64,000 bases of DNA, from positions 73,935,001-73,999,000 of the forward strand of contig NC_083698.1 of assembly GCF_033118175.1 (NCBI RefSeq), written 5' to 3'. Numbering within the stretch: position 1 is the first letter of the stretch; the number at the start of each line of letters is the position of its first letter. Both the position numbers and the translations under genes were made by a program. Below the pieces are notes generated by a model, which had not been told where the DNA came from, did not search any database, and worked only from the letters and a program-made list of their open reading frames with translations. Shown in pieces: positions 33,023 to 45,692 of the stretch. Origin of the DNA: Dama dama. Taxonomy: Eukaryota; Chordata; Mammalia; Artiodactyla; Cervidae.

Positions 33023-33514
33023 CTAGGTCTCAAAAATTTGGAAAACACTTAAATTAAAATCTTATGCCCTCTAAAAAAACCAAAAGTGAAAAAGTATCAA
33101 TTTTAGTAAAGGTATCAACATATATATATATGCAGATATACATATGAATAAGGCAAAACAGATTTACATAGGTGTTAATTTTGGCACTTTTACTTGGATT
33201 TTTACAGAAAGTGAATACAGATGTCTTTGCATACAAATTCTCATTCTGGAGAAGCAGGATGCAGAAATAAAAGGTTCAAACATCTCCCTTCTTAAAAAGA
33301 ACATTGAAAAAGGTAACTTCACCCGTTAAGCCTCCTGGTTGGCCACTTGATAAATCTGGCTTGATTTCTCTCATTCCACAAGTTTGACAAAGTTATTTTA
33401 AGTTTCTATCACTGATACCTGGTCATCCACTTTCAATCCATGTACCATTTGGCCAGAAGTCCATAAATAATGTTTCCAATGTAGAAATCTTAAAGTTCTA
33501 AAGGGAAATACTGC
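33023..33514 (-). other. STK17A: STK17A 3'UTR, probable
   Basis: Sequence directly following the stop codon on the - strand. It is free of recognised repeats and AT-rich with an AT dinucleotide run near 33120-33130. Confidence 0.55.
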
Positions 33515-33839
33515 TCAGTAGATAAAATCTCCTGGAATGTCTTGTAGCAAAGGTTTCTCAAATTTAAATCGTTTGGAAATGGCCTTTTGCTCCATCTTCT
33601 CCTTTTCAGACTGTCTGCATTGTCCTAAAGTATACGAAGTCACTACAATCAGCTCCTCTGTTACAATGGATTCCTCGGTTTCTGGCTTCTGAGTATCTGA
33701 ATTACTTTCAGACACAGAATCTGCTTCCTGGAGGGCATGTGCTGCTTCTAAGGCCCCTTTGACCTTGAAGGCAGGCTCCTGAACACCGCTCTCAGTCAGC
33801 CATGGGTGTTTCAGACACTCCTCTGCAGTGGCGCGATCT
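33515..33839 (-). CDS. STK17A: STK17A exon 7: kinase end and C-terminal tail
   Basis: It starts after acceptor ctatccag and completes a split Glu codon (GA|A). It encodes DRATAEECLKHPWL, the closing helices of the kinase domain, followed by a variable acidic Ser/Thr-rich linker. It ends with the conserved tail EESIVTEELIVVTSYTLGQ ... KMEQKAISKRFKFEKPL ... GDFIY and TGA at 33517-33515. The tail matches human STK17A, not STK17B, which fixes the paralogue. The basic ISKRFKFE patch is shared by the DRAK kinases. 108 codons including stop. Confidence 0.97.
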
Positions 33840-34293
33840 CTGGATAGAGGTACACAGTTTACCCTTTAGACAAGATGGCTTAAAACGTCAATCATAAGTC
33901 AGAGCCTAAGGGATTATATTTTGGGACATATGAAGAGCTGGTAAAAATCTTACCATAGTTCCTGAATTAAACAAAGTTTTTGTATTTGCTTGTAAAAACC
34001 ATTCCCCACAATGTTGAAAAATAGTATTTTAAGCAAGTTATCTCCGAAAAGCCCCCTTGAAAGACCAAGAACAGATGGAAAATATCTATTATACTGAGGT
34101 GCAATTCACATTTTCTGAAAATATTTTCACTTCTGCCACTTTTCCTTTCAACAGACATAAAAAGCCAAAGATTTTAATCTAGTTTTATGTCTACATTTTC
34201 ATGTCTTCATTTTGGGGTTTCAGTTGTTAATCTGCTTTTGTTCAGAGTAGATGACTTAAAAATGGATAAAGATCAGTATTAACTAATACTTAC

Positions 34294-34473
34294 TCAGGTT
34301 TCTTAACTAAAAGTGTCTTGATGAAGTCAACAGCTGACTCAGACACAACGTCAAATTCTTCCTCAGAATAACTTAAATTCATCTGTGAGATGTTGAGGAA
34401 AGTTTCCTGTTTATCATCGCCCAGGAAAGGTGATATTCCTGTCAGCATGACATATGCTAACACTCCAATGCTC
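34294..34473 (-). CDS. STK17A: STK17A exon 6: kinase C-lobe
   Basis: 180 bases between acceptor tgatttag and donor ga|gtaagt. It encodes SIGVLAYVMLTGISPFLG, then DDKQETFLNISQMNLSYSEE and EFDVVSESAVDFIKTLLVKK, the helical C-lobe of a CaMK-group kinase. It starts with the last base of the Trp codon (DMW) and ends with two bases of Glu. The intron before it is only 87 bases (34474-34560), much the shortest of the gene. Confidence 0.97.
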
Positions 34474-34560
34474 CTAAATCAGAATGAAAAGGAAAGAAAA
34501 ATCAGTATCAGATTCACTTCTTAAAACTGATTTGATCAATTTTTCATCAATGATTCTTAC

Positions 34561-34609
34561 CACATATCTGTTGCCATGCTGATAGGATCGTAACTAAGAA
34601 CTTCAGGAG
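34561..34609 (-). CDS. STK17A: STK17A exon 5: APE segment
   Basis: A 49-base exon too short for a simple open-frame search. Acceptor atactag, donor tg|gtaaga. With the split Ala codon it reads APEVLSYDPISMATDMW. The APE motif that closes the kinase activation segment is here, and human has APEILSYDPISMATDMW. Both junction phases match the neighbouring exons. Confidence 0.96.
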
Positions 34610-37290
34610 CTAGTATCAGAAACAAAAGAAAACATTTAGTTTTGTGGAAAAATGTCAAATTTGCTGTTAGAGATAAAAATTTAAATACTCAAAACTATTT
34701 GACATTATCAAGGTTTGGGCTAAAATAAGTTCACATTATAAATCAAATTAATATGAATTAGTGTAAAGTCTAACTAGACATTTGTAATTAACTTAATTCC
34801 TTTTTGTATTTCTAGCCTCCAATGCTGGATCCTAGCAATTTTTAAAAAAAATATTTGAATACATAAATACTACAATATAAAGTGATAACTTTTAATTTTA
34901 TTCCCCTTCTTCCCACACTCTCTGTCTAATCAAGCATCGGCTCTAACAGGTTCCTGCTTTTAAACCTTGCCTTGAGTCTGCAGTACTTCCCCCCAGACCC
35001 CTTAGGACCTGCTTCTGATCTACTCTAGGCTGTGGCTAGAGTGAGCTTTTAAAATGCCCATTAACTCAGAGTCAGTCAGCAAGGTTAGAAAACAGCCTGG
35101 GCATCTTCGGATGACACGCATCATCACAGAAAACAAGGACAGCTCCATGGGGTGAGGAAAGCATCTGCTTTGCTCACTCTAACTAGACTGCTGCCGCCGG
35201 GACAAGGCAACAGGAGGGCAGTCCCAAGTGTGCGAGGCCGCAGGCGAAATTCAGGAAACTCCTCCTTGGAAACTACTCACTGACACAAGCCAGCCAACCC
35301 AAAGATGATTTCCTTTTCAGTATACAGATAGGAAGGCCAGGCTATACAAAGACAGACAGTTAAGTACTGAATCCATTTAAAAACAGATCAAAGACTAAAA
35401 AACTGGTAATTACCATAAAAAAGGGAATGAAAATGTTGAAGGGAAAACCAAAACACTCAAAGTCGCACGTGCATGTGCAGTTGGGGTCAAACCTGCCCCC
35501 AAATATGAGGGGAGGAAGGGCGGGGGAGGATACAAGGGGGAGAAGTGGGGAGGACGGATTTCCTTAACTCCTATCTGAAGACGCCAAGCTGAGAAACAGA
35601 TTATGAATATTACTTAAAAGCTTCAAAAGAAACTACTAGGAAGTTTAAAATCAAATGCATAAAATCCAAATTACTGGAGGGGAAAAAGTAAAACAGCCAA
35701 GAGAGCAGTAGATGGTGGGTAGAGGGGGAGGAGGTAACATCAGTTACTTTTCTGAGTGTTTATGATGTGCTCTCAACACCGACAGAAGAACATCACTAAG
35801 ATCCAGTGAGGCAGGACTTTCACAGCCTTGTTTCATGGACAGAGAGGCGTGCGGCACAAAGAGGCTTGGGGACCGAGGTCACGCAGCTCGCCAGCGAGGA
35901 GCAGAACACAGCCGGGCAAAGGTGGTTGGTGCAGTGGAAGTTTCAACTCCCCTTAAAAGGCAGGCCAGGGGAAGGCAGGCAGGAGAGCCCTCACGTTTTT
36001 CTATATTATATCCTGAATTATTTTCAGGTGTTCCCAATTGGGCTTATACTATTTTTTTTTATAATAAATAATAAAGTTTTGTTTTTTTGGAGGGAAAAAA
36101 GCTCTTGATAGAAAACTGAGAATTTACCATAGAGCAGAAAACACTGGAAAACAAGCAAACAAAGCCCAAAACTCATTCAGGGCAATAATTCCTGCGGGGG
36201 TCTCAGCCCATAGCCCTTCAGTCTGCAGTCGTCTGTGTTTCTTCTAGTTTACAAGGCCACCCACTAATCACTGGCTAACACGTCAGGCTACTTGCCCTGA
36301 AGCAGCACATTAAGCCACATTCCTAACCCTTACACTGTGGTCATGAGGCCTTATCAGTCTGCATACAGGAAATTAAGTGTTCTAGTCCACCAAGAAACCC
36401 CAAAATCAATATTTGAAGGGTGTTTTTCTGCCTGGGATATCTTTTATTACCGGGTCTGCGGTTTCAAATCGCAGGACTTTAGAAAACAGTTTAAAATTTC
36501 AAATTATTTTTTGTGCTATCTATAAAAAAAAAAAAAAAAGCCCTATAGCTTTGTTTTTCTCAACCCTAACTGTGCCTTGGGGCTTTCTGTATGCCCTGGA
36601 ATCCTTTTTTCCTTTCTACACACCACTCTCCCTTCTCATTCTATTTTTTGCCAAGCCTCCAGGCCATCTAGGAGGAGACTGCCTGTCCATCCTCTTCACA
36701 CCTCTGCCCGCAGGCAAACCTTTCCCCCCAGACAGGGCCACAGTGTTCTCTCTCGTCTTCAGCTCTCACCTGCAGCCACAAAAGCCATCCTCCTTCTCCC
36801 AGGGCTGACATCATCCCCGGCAGCTTCCACACTGACCTGCGACACCCGACCCCTGGTCTAAAGAAGCTGAACTTCCAGAGCTACATCCAAGGTCTTGTCA
36901 TCACAAAGAGCCGTTTCTACTCAGATTTTAAATAAAACTGTAATCCCTGGTCACAACCTTTAAATTATTTCACCGCTTTGCTCTTCTATAGAAATCTTTT
37001 TTTAACCTCATTCAAACCACTAATCCTTCTGTGCTCCACCTTTCTTCTTGTCTATCAAAAAAGTCTTAGTTTACTTTATCTACCAACCTAGAAGCCACTG
37101 AACGGCTCTCTCCTTTTTCTCTCTGCCAGGAGCTTTCAGCTCTGTATCAACCTAGCAGAATACCCAGTATTTCCCACACATGTGCAATCACAGACCTTGC
37201 AATGACTTTCACGATGTTTATTATCAACTCGAAGTTCTTAACAGGTCCTTTACTTGTTCAATATCCTTCCACCCTCAGATAACCTGATAG
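34610..37290. other. STK17A intron 4, distal part
   Basis: Holds a MIR-like stretch at about 35780-35910 ('gtgaggcaggac', 'gaggcttggggaccgaggtcacgcagctcg', antisense MIR order). Ancient L2-like pyrimidine-rich text lies at about 34900-35070 and 36560-37080, and an A-run at 36524-36539. No further coding exon was found. Confidence 0.45.
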
Positions 37291-37292
37291 CC

Positions 37293-37500
37293 TATGCTGC
37301 TAAGTGAAGTGAAAGTCACTCAGTCGTGTCTGACTCTCTCAGATCCCATGAACTATACATTCCATGGAATTCTCCAGGCCAAGATACTGGAGTGGATTGC
37401 TGTTCCCTTCTCCAGGGGATCTTCCCAACCCAGGGATCGAATCCAGGTCTCCTTCATTGCAGGCAGATTCTTTACCAGCTGAGCCACAAGGGAAGCCCAC
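37293..37500 (-). mobile_element. Bov-tA SINE 200 bases past STK17A exon 4
   Basis: A nearly full-length antisense copy, 'agtgaagtgaaagtcactcag' to 'agctgagccacaagggaagc'. As read on the STK17A transcript it is in SINE sense orientation. Confidence 0.92.
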
Positions 37501-37702
37501 TCCATTTAGAATGAAGCACCAATTTGGTACCTTACTCTTTCAAGTTTTCTGTTTTTTAACTCAAAGGAAGGGCTCTCTGCCAGCAGAATTTCAACACAGT
37601 GGATGGCTAGCCCCACCACTAATCACACCACGTGTGAGCTCCCCAGTGAAGGCGACGCCTGTCCCTAAACAGAAGACACACCCCGCTCTGACAAATACTC
37701 AC

Positions 37703-37829
37703 CCACATACTCAGGAGTGCCCATTATCTCTCGGAGTTCTTCACTCTTCTTCATTATTCTTGAAAGGCCAAAATCCACTATCTTAATGTCACCCAGTGGA
37801 GATTCACTTGTCAGCAGAATATTCTGAGG
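37703..37829 (-). CDS. STK17A: STK17A exon 4: DFG and activation loop
   Basis: 127 bases from acceptor cattttttag to donor gtgg|gtgagt. It encodes PQNILLTSESPLGDIKIV then DFGLSRIMKKSEELREIM then GTPEYV. It carries PQN, completing the catalytic-loop motif begun in exon 3, the metal-binding DFG, and the GTPEYV part of the activation segment. Differences from human (MKK for LKN) are conservative. The exon starts in phase 0. Confidence 0.97.
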
Positions 37830-40708
37830 CTAAAAAATGACACCCCCAAATTAATAAGCCATGATTGTGTATGAAAAGCAAAAAGAACAGGTTGCCTGTA
37901 AAACATACAAATTTTACCTGTGGAACTAAGAGCGAGAAATTTACCAGTGGACAGTCATTCATTAAACAGCTCTGCTTACAGCACACTTCCTATGTGTAAG
38001 GCAGGCGGCTTCGTACCATCTCTTCTCTGATGCTAGCTCCTCCTCAGTACATAAATATGCATCTATTCCTATCTTAAAAACCAAACCACTTATTAAAAAA
38101 AAAAAAAAACCCTCCCCTATGACCCTGAATCTCTTTCTACCCAATCCACTCCCTCCCTCAAAGCTCAGCTATTGAAAGCAAGGTCACTAGACCTTTCGAC
38201 CACTTCTCAATCCAGCTGAATCAAGATTTGCCCCTTCGGCTCAATCTGCTCTCACTAAGGTCACAGTATCTTTAACAGTCGAAGGCCCGCCAAGTCCGGG
38301 TGTCCTGCAGGCACTGACCACTGGACAATCAGGAACTCCTTCCTGGACATCCTTACAGTCCGTCTTGGATATATCCCTCCCTCTATAGATCCCTCTCCCT
38401 TTTCTCGGGATTTCTTTGTCCTCCTTTTAAGTACTGGTGTTGCTCAAGATCTCTTGCTGACTGACCTTTTCCCAACACTCTGCATTCTATTTCTGAGCAG
38501 TTTTATCTACCAGCAAAGTTTTGGTCCTCTCCAGACTCACAGCACCAATTAAAATCAGATCTTTTCATCTGGCTGAAATGTGCCACACCATTGGCGTCCA
38601 CCTCGGGGCAAGGCCTTCAGTGCAGTCAACACCTCGGGCACAGATTCCCATCTCAATGCCCAAGTCAAACACTGGGAATCATCATAAAATTCTGTCTCCA
38701 TTTTCTACCACTGTCAGATCAAGTGAAGTCACCAGTCATGCTCATTCTAGGTCCTAGACCCCAGTATCTCCTCCGCTTAAAGTTTGGGGTTTCATTATTT
38801 CCTACTTGGACCACGACCCTGCGTCTCTAGTTTTCCCTACCTTCAGCCCATCCTTCTCACACAATAATCTTCCCATAATGGAAGTCTGATCACGATATTC
38901 TCCCTATGTTGTCCAGCTGCCATTCTTCAGCAACACACAACACTCCAATGGAGTGGGGGTAGAGGGTGGATGCACATGGTGATGGTGAGCACTACCCAAA
39001 GCCACAGAATCAATAAGCTTCATATCCCTGGAGCCATTTTCACTCATTTGAAGAAGACACTTTGGCATAAAAAGTCAAGCAGATATATATGGACTAGAAT
39101 GTAAGATTCATTAGAATTTTTTAAATAAAGTACAAAATGTGAGTTTATATTTGCTTCATAAAGGGTCTGCACTTACTGTCTTTCGTTATTAAGATAAATT
39201 GAGAAGCCTGCATACTTAGTCGTGTCTGACTCTTGGCGACCCCGTGGGCTGTACCCACCAGGCTCCTCTGTCCACGGGATTCTCCAGGCAAGAATACTGG
39301 CGTGAGCTGCCACATCCCCCTCCAGGAGATTCTGTGGGGAATCTGTTCCCAATCGATCAGGCTGTAGTCCCTAAACAACACACATGGTACACACCTCTGG
39401 CCGTGCCTCTGCTTGGGAAGCTCCCTTCCGCACTGCCTGACAAATTTATCCTTGCCTCTCACTCCAGCCATGGTGGGTGGGTCTCCTCTGCAAAGGCTTA
39501 TACAAGACAAACTGCTCTAACAGTAATTTCCTATTTCCCCGTCACACCCGTGCTCTCGAGGGCGGTACTGATGGCCACCCGCCTTTCCTTCCACTCACAC
39601 CCAGCTGGCTCCATCCGACTTCCATCTTCTCATCTGCGGCCCAGGTCACTAGAGGTCAATGGCACGTCTTGGCTCTCCTCTGAGCACCATCTCAGTGGCA
39701 CTTGACACTACTGCTCCTTCCCTGTTTATGAACTCCTTTTCTCTTGGCTTCCAGAAAAAAACACTCCTGGCTCTCCTAACTCTTGGCTGCTGCTATCTCC
39801 TCTGTGGTCGGTCTCCTATTACCCACCTGCTAATCGCTGGGTCCCCACAGCCTGACCTGGAGGCTCCTTCATCTCGTCACCCCACTCCCACCACAGCACC
39901 CACCCGCATCATAGGCGGAACTGTCACCCGCACCTCAGGGGTCACCATCCTCATCTCTGGCTCAGATCTCTTCAACCAACTCCTACCTAATCTCTCCCCT
40001 CTGATGTCTCGACCTCAGATTCTACAAGCTCCAATCAGACTCGCTCCTATTTTCCTCCCAAGTCAGACTCTCCCACCCTCTGTGGGCATCTCAGCTGATG
40101 CTCTTTGCAGCCGCCAGGACACAACGCAGAAGCATCTGCATCTTTCTGCCCCCCTCCCCGCTCTGCCATCTAGCTAGTCTGTCACCATATCACACTGACT
40201 TTAAATCCCAGACGCAGGCATTTCCAGACTTGGTCTTCTCCTCTCCCACCACAGGCTGCTAACTCCAGCTACCATCACTGTTTGCTCAGTTGCAGCAGCA
40301 AACGGCCCGAACTGCAGCCAGCAGGCTCTTTTGTCCTCTGTGCCACGCCCACACCCTTTCAGTAGCTGTCCCAGCTCCTACAATAACCTCCCCACTGCTC
40401 ACTGGGGTCCAGAAGCCCCTGGCAGGGCGAGCTCCGGCCCGGCTCCCCAGACTCCTCACGCACCTGCTTCCCGCGCTCAGGGAGTCAGGCTCCGGGACGC
40501 CGCCAGCCACTCGCACCTGCGCTGCTCTCTCACAACAGCATCTCTGTACACCGCCCGTCCTCCGCCCAGAACACTGCTCTGTCCTGCTCTGCCTCCTGTC
40601 ATCTTGGTGAGAGGATCTGGCACGGGAGGGAAGCAGCGTCGCGAAGGGCTGTGCTACGACACAGGAAGCTGAGGTACAGACGGGTTCTCTCTTTAAAAAG
40701 GGGCCGCA
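37830..40708. other. STK17A intron 3, proximal part
   Basis: 38160-38930 and 39380-40280 are pyrimidine-rich, with word order of ancient CR1/L2-type LINE ORF sequence, so the long frames there are relics. 39205-39345 is an antisense Bov-tA fragment ('acttagtcgtgtctgactc', 'aggcaagaatactgg'). 40280-40620 is GC-rich, with overlapping frames on both strands and no known motif. Confidence 0.45.
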
Positions 40709-40832
40709 GGGCTTCCCTGGCAGGCCAGTGGTTAAGCTCCGTGTTTCCAATGCAAGCGGTGCGGGTTTGATCCCTGGTCAGGGAACTAAGATTCCAGGTG
40801 CCTCATGGCCCAAAAAAAAAAAAAAAAAAAGT
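40709..40832 (+). mobile_element. CHR-type SINE with A-tail
   Basis: 'gggcttccctggcaggccag', then 'gcgggtttgatccctggtca', then 'ctcatggccc' followed by 19 A residues. It is a complete-looking copy. Confidence 0.9.
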
Positions 40833-43768
40833 CTTAAAAGGCATTTAAAAGCAAATAACAACAAAAAAATTTTAAGGAAAAGGGGTCTTACTGTTGACCC
40901 AACCATCCTGCCTACCCTTCTCTACTATGCAAGTGCTTTAGGTCTATCACAGTCTGGATTCAGAAGCGGAGAGTGGGAAGAGCTTCCAGTTCGGTGGGAA
41001 CCAGAGCCACAGCCCTGGTCACTGAGGCATCTCCAGGCTCAGGGCTCCGCTCTTGGCAGACAGGCACTGGTATTCACTGAGTAAATGAAAAGAAGAAAGG
41101 GGACTCTACAAAAAAGCCTGTAGAGGGTCTCTACTTCGTGTCAGGACAGGTGGTAACATGACTATGAACAGTAAGCCCTTACTGTCCTGACTTCACAATC
41201 AGGAGAGAAACAGATGGGCCTGTCAGGCTTAGCTGACTCTGCTGTGCGTCGGTAAGTACTGCAGTCCACAAAGCGTCTGGGCACTAAATGCACTAGAGGA
41301 AGGGATTCTACCTTGGAGAGTTCCAGAGGAGGCCAGGGGGCAGACCCTGAAGGGGAAAAAGGACTTCACCATTCACCATTCACTCAGCCAAGTTTCATGG
41401 ACTGCCTAGGGAGCTGTGACCAGGGGAAATGGCAGAAAACAAGATGTGTCCCCCGTTCCAACAGGGTCAAGTAAGTACCAACAGATAGTATAACTCAGGC
41501 AATTTTTAGCTCTACAGAAAACCCAGAGTGGGTAAGGGGTGACAGCACGCCTACCAAGTATGTATGTGGATGGATGCTATTTCTAGGACAGTCAGGGAAG
41601 GCTTCCTGGAGGAAGCAGTATTTGAAGGGAGACAAACGTTAAGAAGGAGCCAGTCAAGGTGGAGCATCTAGGGGTTGGGGGAGGCAAAAGGAAGAACTGC
41701 AAGCTGGAGACACAGAGGTGGGAGGCAAGTGTGAGGCTGGAAGGAAATGGGGTTGAGGGCAGGACTTGCAGGGTGCCGTGGGCCATCCGGGAGCACCTGG
41801 CAGGGGGCAGAGCAAGGGGAGGCACAAGAGGACACCCCAGGGAAACACGGCCACAGGGCCCATCCCACAGCGTGACGTGTGCAAGGGACCGTCAGATACA
41901 AGCCTGCGGCTGCAAACAGCCTTCTAAAACAGTGCCTTTAGCCTGTCTTTAAAAGCCTCCAGAGGGGGAGAGACTGAGGCAGATGTGATAAAGCACAGAA
42001 TGAAAGAAAAGAGAAGAAATCTCACACATCAGAGGCAAAGTGCACAGGCCATTGTGACTGATGACATGCAGGAACAGAAAGAGGGAGCTCGTGTCATTCG
42101 CTGACTGATCCGTCAGGCCCACAGACAGGACCATCACTTCAGTTTTCCCAGGACCACCCAGGACAGTTGGAAATTCAATCTGGAGAGCAAGGCCAAGGAC
42201 AGGGCTTTGGGGCCAAGAGCACACAGGAAGATTAAGCGTGACACAAACAAGAGGAGTGTGTACGAGGCAGAAGAGCAGTGGGCCGGGACGAAGGCTTGCT
42301 GATAACTATGCTCAGGGGATACAACAAGAATCGGGGAGGAGGAGAAGCTGGTCTGAGAGTGAGAACCCCGGTGTAACATCAGTGGAGGGGAGCCATGACG
42401 AAGTGCTCCATCGAACAGGACAAGAGGAAGAATGAGGACCATGAAGGAACTCGGAGAAAGTAACTTTCAGTAAAGCTGTGGGAGAAAAAACTAGCTTACA
42501 GTAGGCAGAAAAATGAATGGAGAAGCTAAGAGATATAGTACAGGTTGTTTTGGCTTAAACGTCTCCCGATCCCCTTGAAACCAGTGCTGTCCTGTTGCAG
42601 AAAGGTCATGTGAGTCACAGAATGCAGCTTAAAATTACCTAGCACCCATATTACAAAAAGTAAAACGAAATGGGTGAAATTAAATATATTCATTTAACTC
42701 AATTTATCTAAAAGTTCATACCTTCAACATGTAATTGATATGCAAAATTATTTAAATATTTTACTTTTTTTCCACACCAAGTCTCGGAGCTCTGGTGTGG
42801 ACTTCACACTTAGAGCCCATTTCAGTTCAGCACCACTCAGCCAGTGGCACTGGGCTGATGGTGCAGCCATAAACTCCCTTAAGAGGGGAAAAAAGATCCA
42901 AATGACACCCCAAGAAATGGTCAGAGAATTCTGAGTGTCTCTTACTCAATGTTCTAATTATTACCACTATGCAATTAATGGAATGAGAGTTTGTTTTGAA
43001 AACAAATTCATCAGAATAACTAAAGCTTTTCTGCCTATAGTGAAAAAACCATACCATGGCCAGTATTATCTCTAATTTTGTATAAAAACCTGTTTTGTTT
43101 TTTAAATTACAAAAAGTTTGGCTACAGTAAACACCTGAAACTGAATAAAAACTAAAACAACAAATTGCTGTCACTACAGAAGTTTCCACTGCAGAGGCGT
43201 GCTCAATGATTTATAAATACCCCAACCAGATAAGCACTCTCCTGCCCACAAAGATTGAGAAGCTTAACTGATCAGTGTTAGAATCAATTTCTCTTTTCAG
43301 TGAGGTTCTGGTAACATAAACCTCCTTATAAAGCCACGTGCTCTTTCTTACTTAGCTTCTTGCTAATTTTTCAGGGAAAAAAATCCTATACAGCACTGTG
43401 ATTGTAAGTCCCCGACTTCTCAAAACAACTGTAATTTTATTACAATAAAGAAATACTACTTACAATCAAATGTCATTTTTCAGGCAAATTAGATGAGAGG
43501 CGTTTGGCTCTGAATATATGTTCATCACTATGCATGCTTCACCCCTCCCAGTACACCAAAAATGCCAAGAGAAGTACTGCTAATCACTGGATCTGAAGGG
43601 TCATTTGTGACTAATAAGACATGTTCATTCTGGGGATGTCTGTAAATGCCATTTATTCCCTTAAATCTTTTTCCCTTACATTTGGTTTACCCTTTATATT
43701 CCCTGGGAAACGCTTTCTTTAGTTGTTATTCAAAAGCTTGCTGGTTGAGTGGTAATGCAATAAATTCT
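40833..43768. other. STK17A intron 3, middle part
   Basis: No gene. 41560-42450 reads like an ancient LINE-type tract ('cagggaaggcttcctggagga', 'gtgaggctggaagg'). Several overlapping frames near 41590-41950 are antisense shadows of each other. The rest is unique. Confidence 0.4.
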
Positions 43769-43924
43769 TTTTTTTTTTTTCCCCATTTATTTTTATTAGT
43801 TGGAGGCTAATTACAATATTGTAGTTGTTTTTGCCATACATTAACATGAGTCAGCCATGGATTTACATGTGTTCTCCATCCCGATCCCCCCTCCCGCCTC
43901 CCTCTCCATCCCATCCCTCTGGGT
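43769..43924 (-). mobile_element. Short L1 3'-end insertion
   Basis: T-run then 'tttattagttggaggctaat' and 'gatccccccteccgcc'-like C-rich end in antisense, the last part of a bovine-type L1 3'UTR. TGCAATAAATTCT at 43756-43768 and 43925-43937 is a perfect 13-bp target-site duplication. Confidence 0.93.
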
Positions 43925-43937
43925 TGCAATAAATTCT

Positions 43938-44999
43938 GTATTTGTGTGACCAAATTATTAGAATGTTCTGTAGTAGTTGAAATCAAGGCTTAGTCACAAG
44001 TGTCCATGATCTGCCAGAGTGAGAGACCTTAAACCCTTGAAAGAGATTACTAGAGAAGACACACGTCTCATAATAAAATCACAGCCATTTCATGGAATTT
44101 CACAGTTATGTTTTTTGTGTCCCCTTGACCAACTGTGCCCTGGTTTAACCACCAGTGCATTTTTAAAGTAGAACTTACTCCTCTAAATAAAAGACTATAG
44201 TCTCCATCAATCTCTGATGGAGAAATAAATCCACTTCCATAAGTGAAAATAAGTGCTAAAAACAAAGATAAGCTTAAAATTTACAGCTCAGTCAGTCCTC
44301 TATTTTGTAGAATCCAGTTCACGATCAAGGCTATGGCTCACAATACTTAACTCTAATTTAAGATGCACGCATCCCGAGTAGAAAGAAAGAAAGAAAGTCG
44401 GTCCACTGAGGGGTAATGGGGGTGGAATACACAGGAAACATACAAACCATCTTCAGACAATGGAAATAGAGACATCTTCCCAAAATCTTATTTCTCAGCT
44501 TCAAGGGAGAATCCTTTTCTTTATCTGGGTATCTTCACCTCTGCACATGGTCTATTTACCATTTACTGAGAGTCATCACTGGATAAGATCATTGTAAAGT
44601 TGAGGCTAATCTGTTCAATAAAGCTTAAGGTACCATGGACAAAATTTTGAGCAACATTTTATCAGGCAATGAAAGTTTAAGTTAAATTGACTTTTTATGC
44701 ACTAAAACCCAGGTCCGAATACAGAAATAGGTTAATAACCTGCCTAAATAAATTGGAGGAACTATTTACAAATGTTACATGATACCAATCTTTCAAGTAA
44801 AATGCTGATGCCTAAACTTTCAGTGATCAATTTAAATCTCAAATGAAAAAGTTCCAGCTTCTAATGCATAGGCTGCTCCACTCCTTCCCATCATATACAT
44901 TGCGGTGGGGGCAGGTTTAATGACTGAACACCTAGTACAGAACAGTGAAAGATCTGGCCAGTACAAGACCACTGGAACACAAACAGCCTTGGTTATTTT
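43938..44999. other. STK17A intron 3, no gene
   Basis: Unique AT-rich sequence with a short AAGA tract at 44384-44397. Confidence 0.4.
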
Positions 45000-45126
45000 T
45001 TTTTTTGACTTTTATTTTTTGGAAACATGTGGGATCTTAGTGCCCTGACCAAGGATGGAGCCTCGAGCCTGCATCCCCTGTATTGGAAGTGCAGAGCCTA
45101 GACCACTGGACCACCAGGGAAGCCCC
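45000..45126 (-). mobile_element. CHR-type SINE
   Basis: Antisense copy: T-run, 'tgtgggatcttagtgccctg', 'ctagaccactggaccaccag' and 'ggaagcccc'. Confidence 0.88.
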
Positions 45127-45655
45127 AACCTTGGATTTTAAGACTGGATATATGTGCCCCTTCTGGTCAGTCCTCCTCCTGGCTGATGTAAAAGCAGGCC
45201 ACTATGCCCAGGACCAGCTCACATTACTGAGATGATTTTGAGACTTGAGCTTTGTTCTGACTCTGAACATTTTGGTAATCCTCAAAATACCTCAAACATT
45301 TTCATTATATTTGTCATGCTGATCTGTGATCAATAACCTTGGCACTGGGAAAGATAGTGACACTTTCTTTATTGAGATATTCACTTTATCGTGGTGTCTG
45401 GAAGCAAACCTGTGACTTCTCCGAGGCCTGCCTGCATCTGGCTGAGGGTCTTTAGTGAACCAGTCTTTTGGCAAACTGACTGCCCGGGGTCTTACTTGAC
45501 TGAAGAGTGTATTTCCCATTCTTGCAATTATCTCTTTTCATAGGGGCAACTCTAATAGTCGCCTAACTAACTAACTAACTGACTTCTGTCTCTGGGACAA
45601 GACTTGACCATTTTCATCATCATGGGGAATAAAAATGGTCTAATGACTCAAAGTT

Positions 45656-45656
<1 letters not shown>

Positions 45657-45692
<36 letters not shown>

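Noticed and set aside
39244..40177. Pair of frames of 153 and 172 codons on the + strand
   Set aside because: The sequence is a Bov-tA fragment joined to pyrimidine-rich ancient LINE text, with no exon signals or known domain. The frame length follows from low stop-codon density in such composition.
40286..40750. 154-codon frame on the - strand in GC-rich sequence
   Set aside because: A competing frame exists on the other strand, there is no recognisable motif, and the 5' end enters a SINE.
45657..45690. Regularly repeated TA units as a CRISPR-like or regulatory array
   Set aside because: It is a plain TA microsatellite. There is no spacer-repeat structure anywhere in the window.
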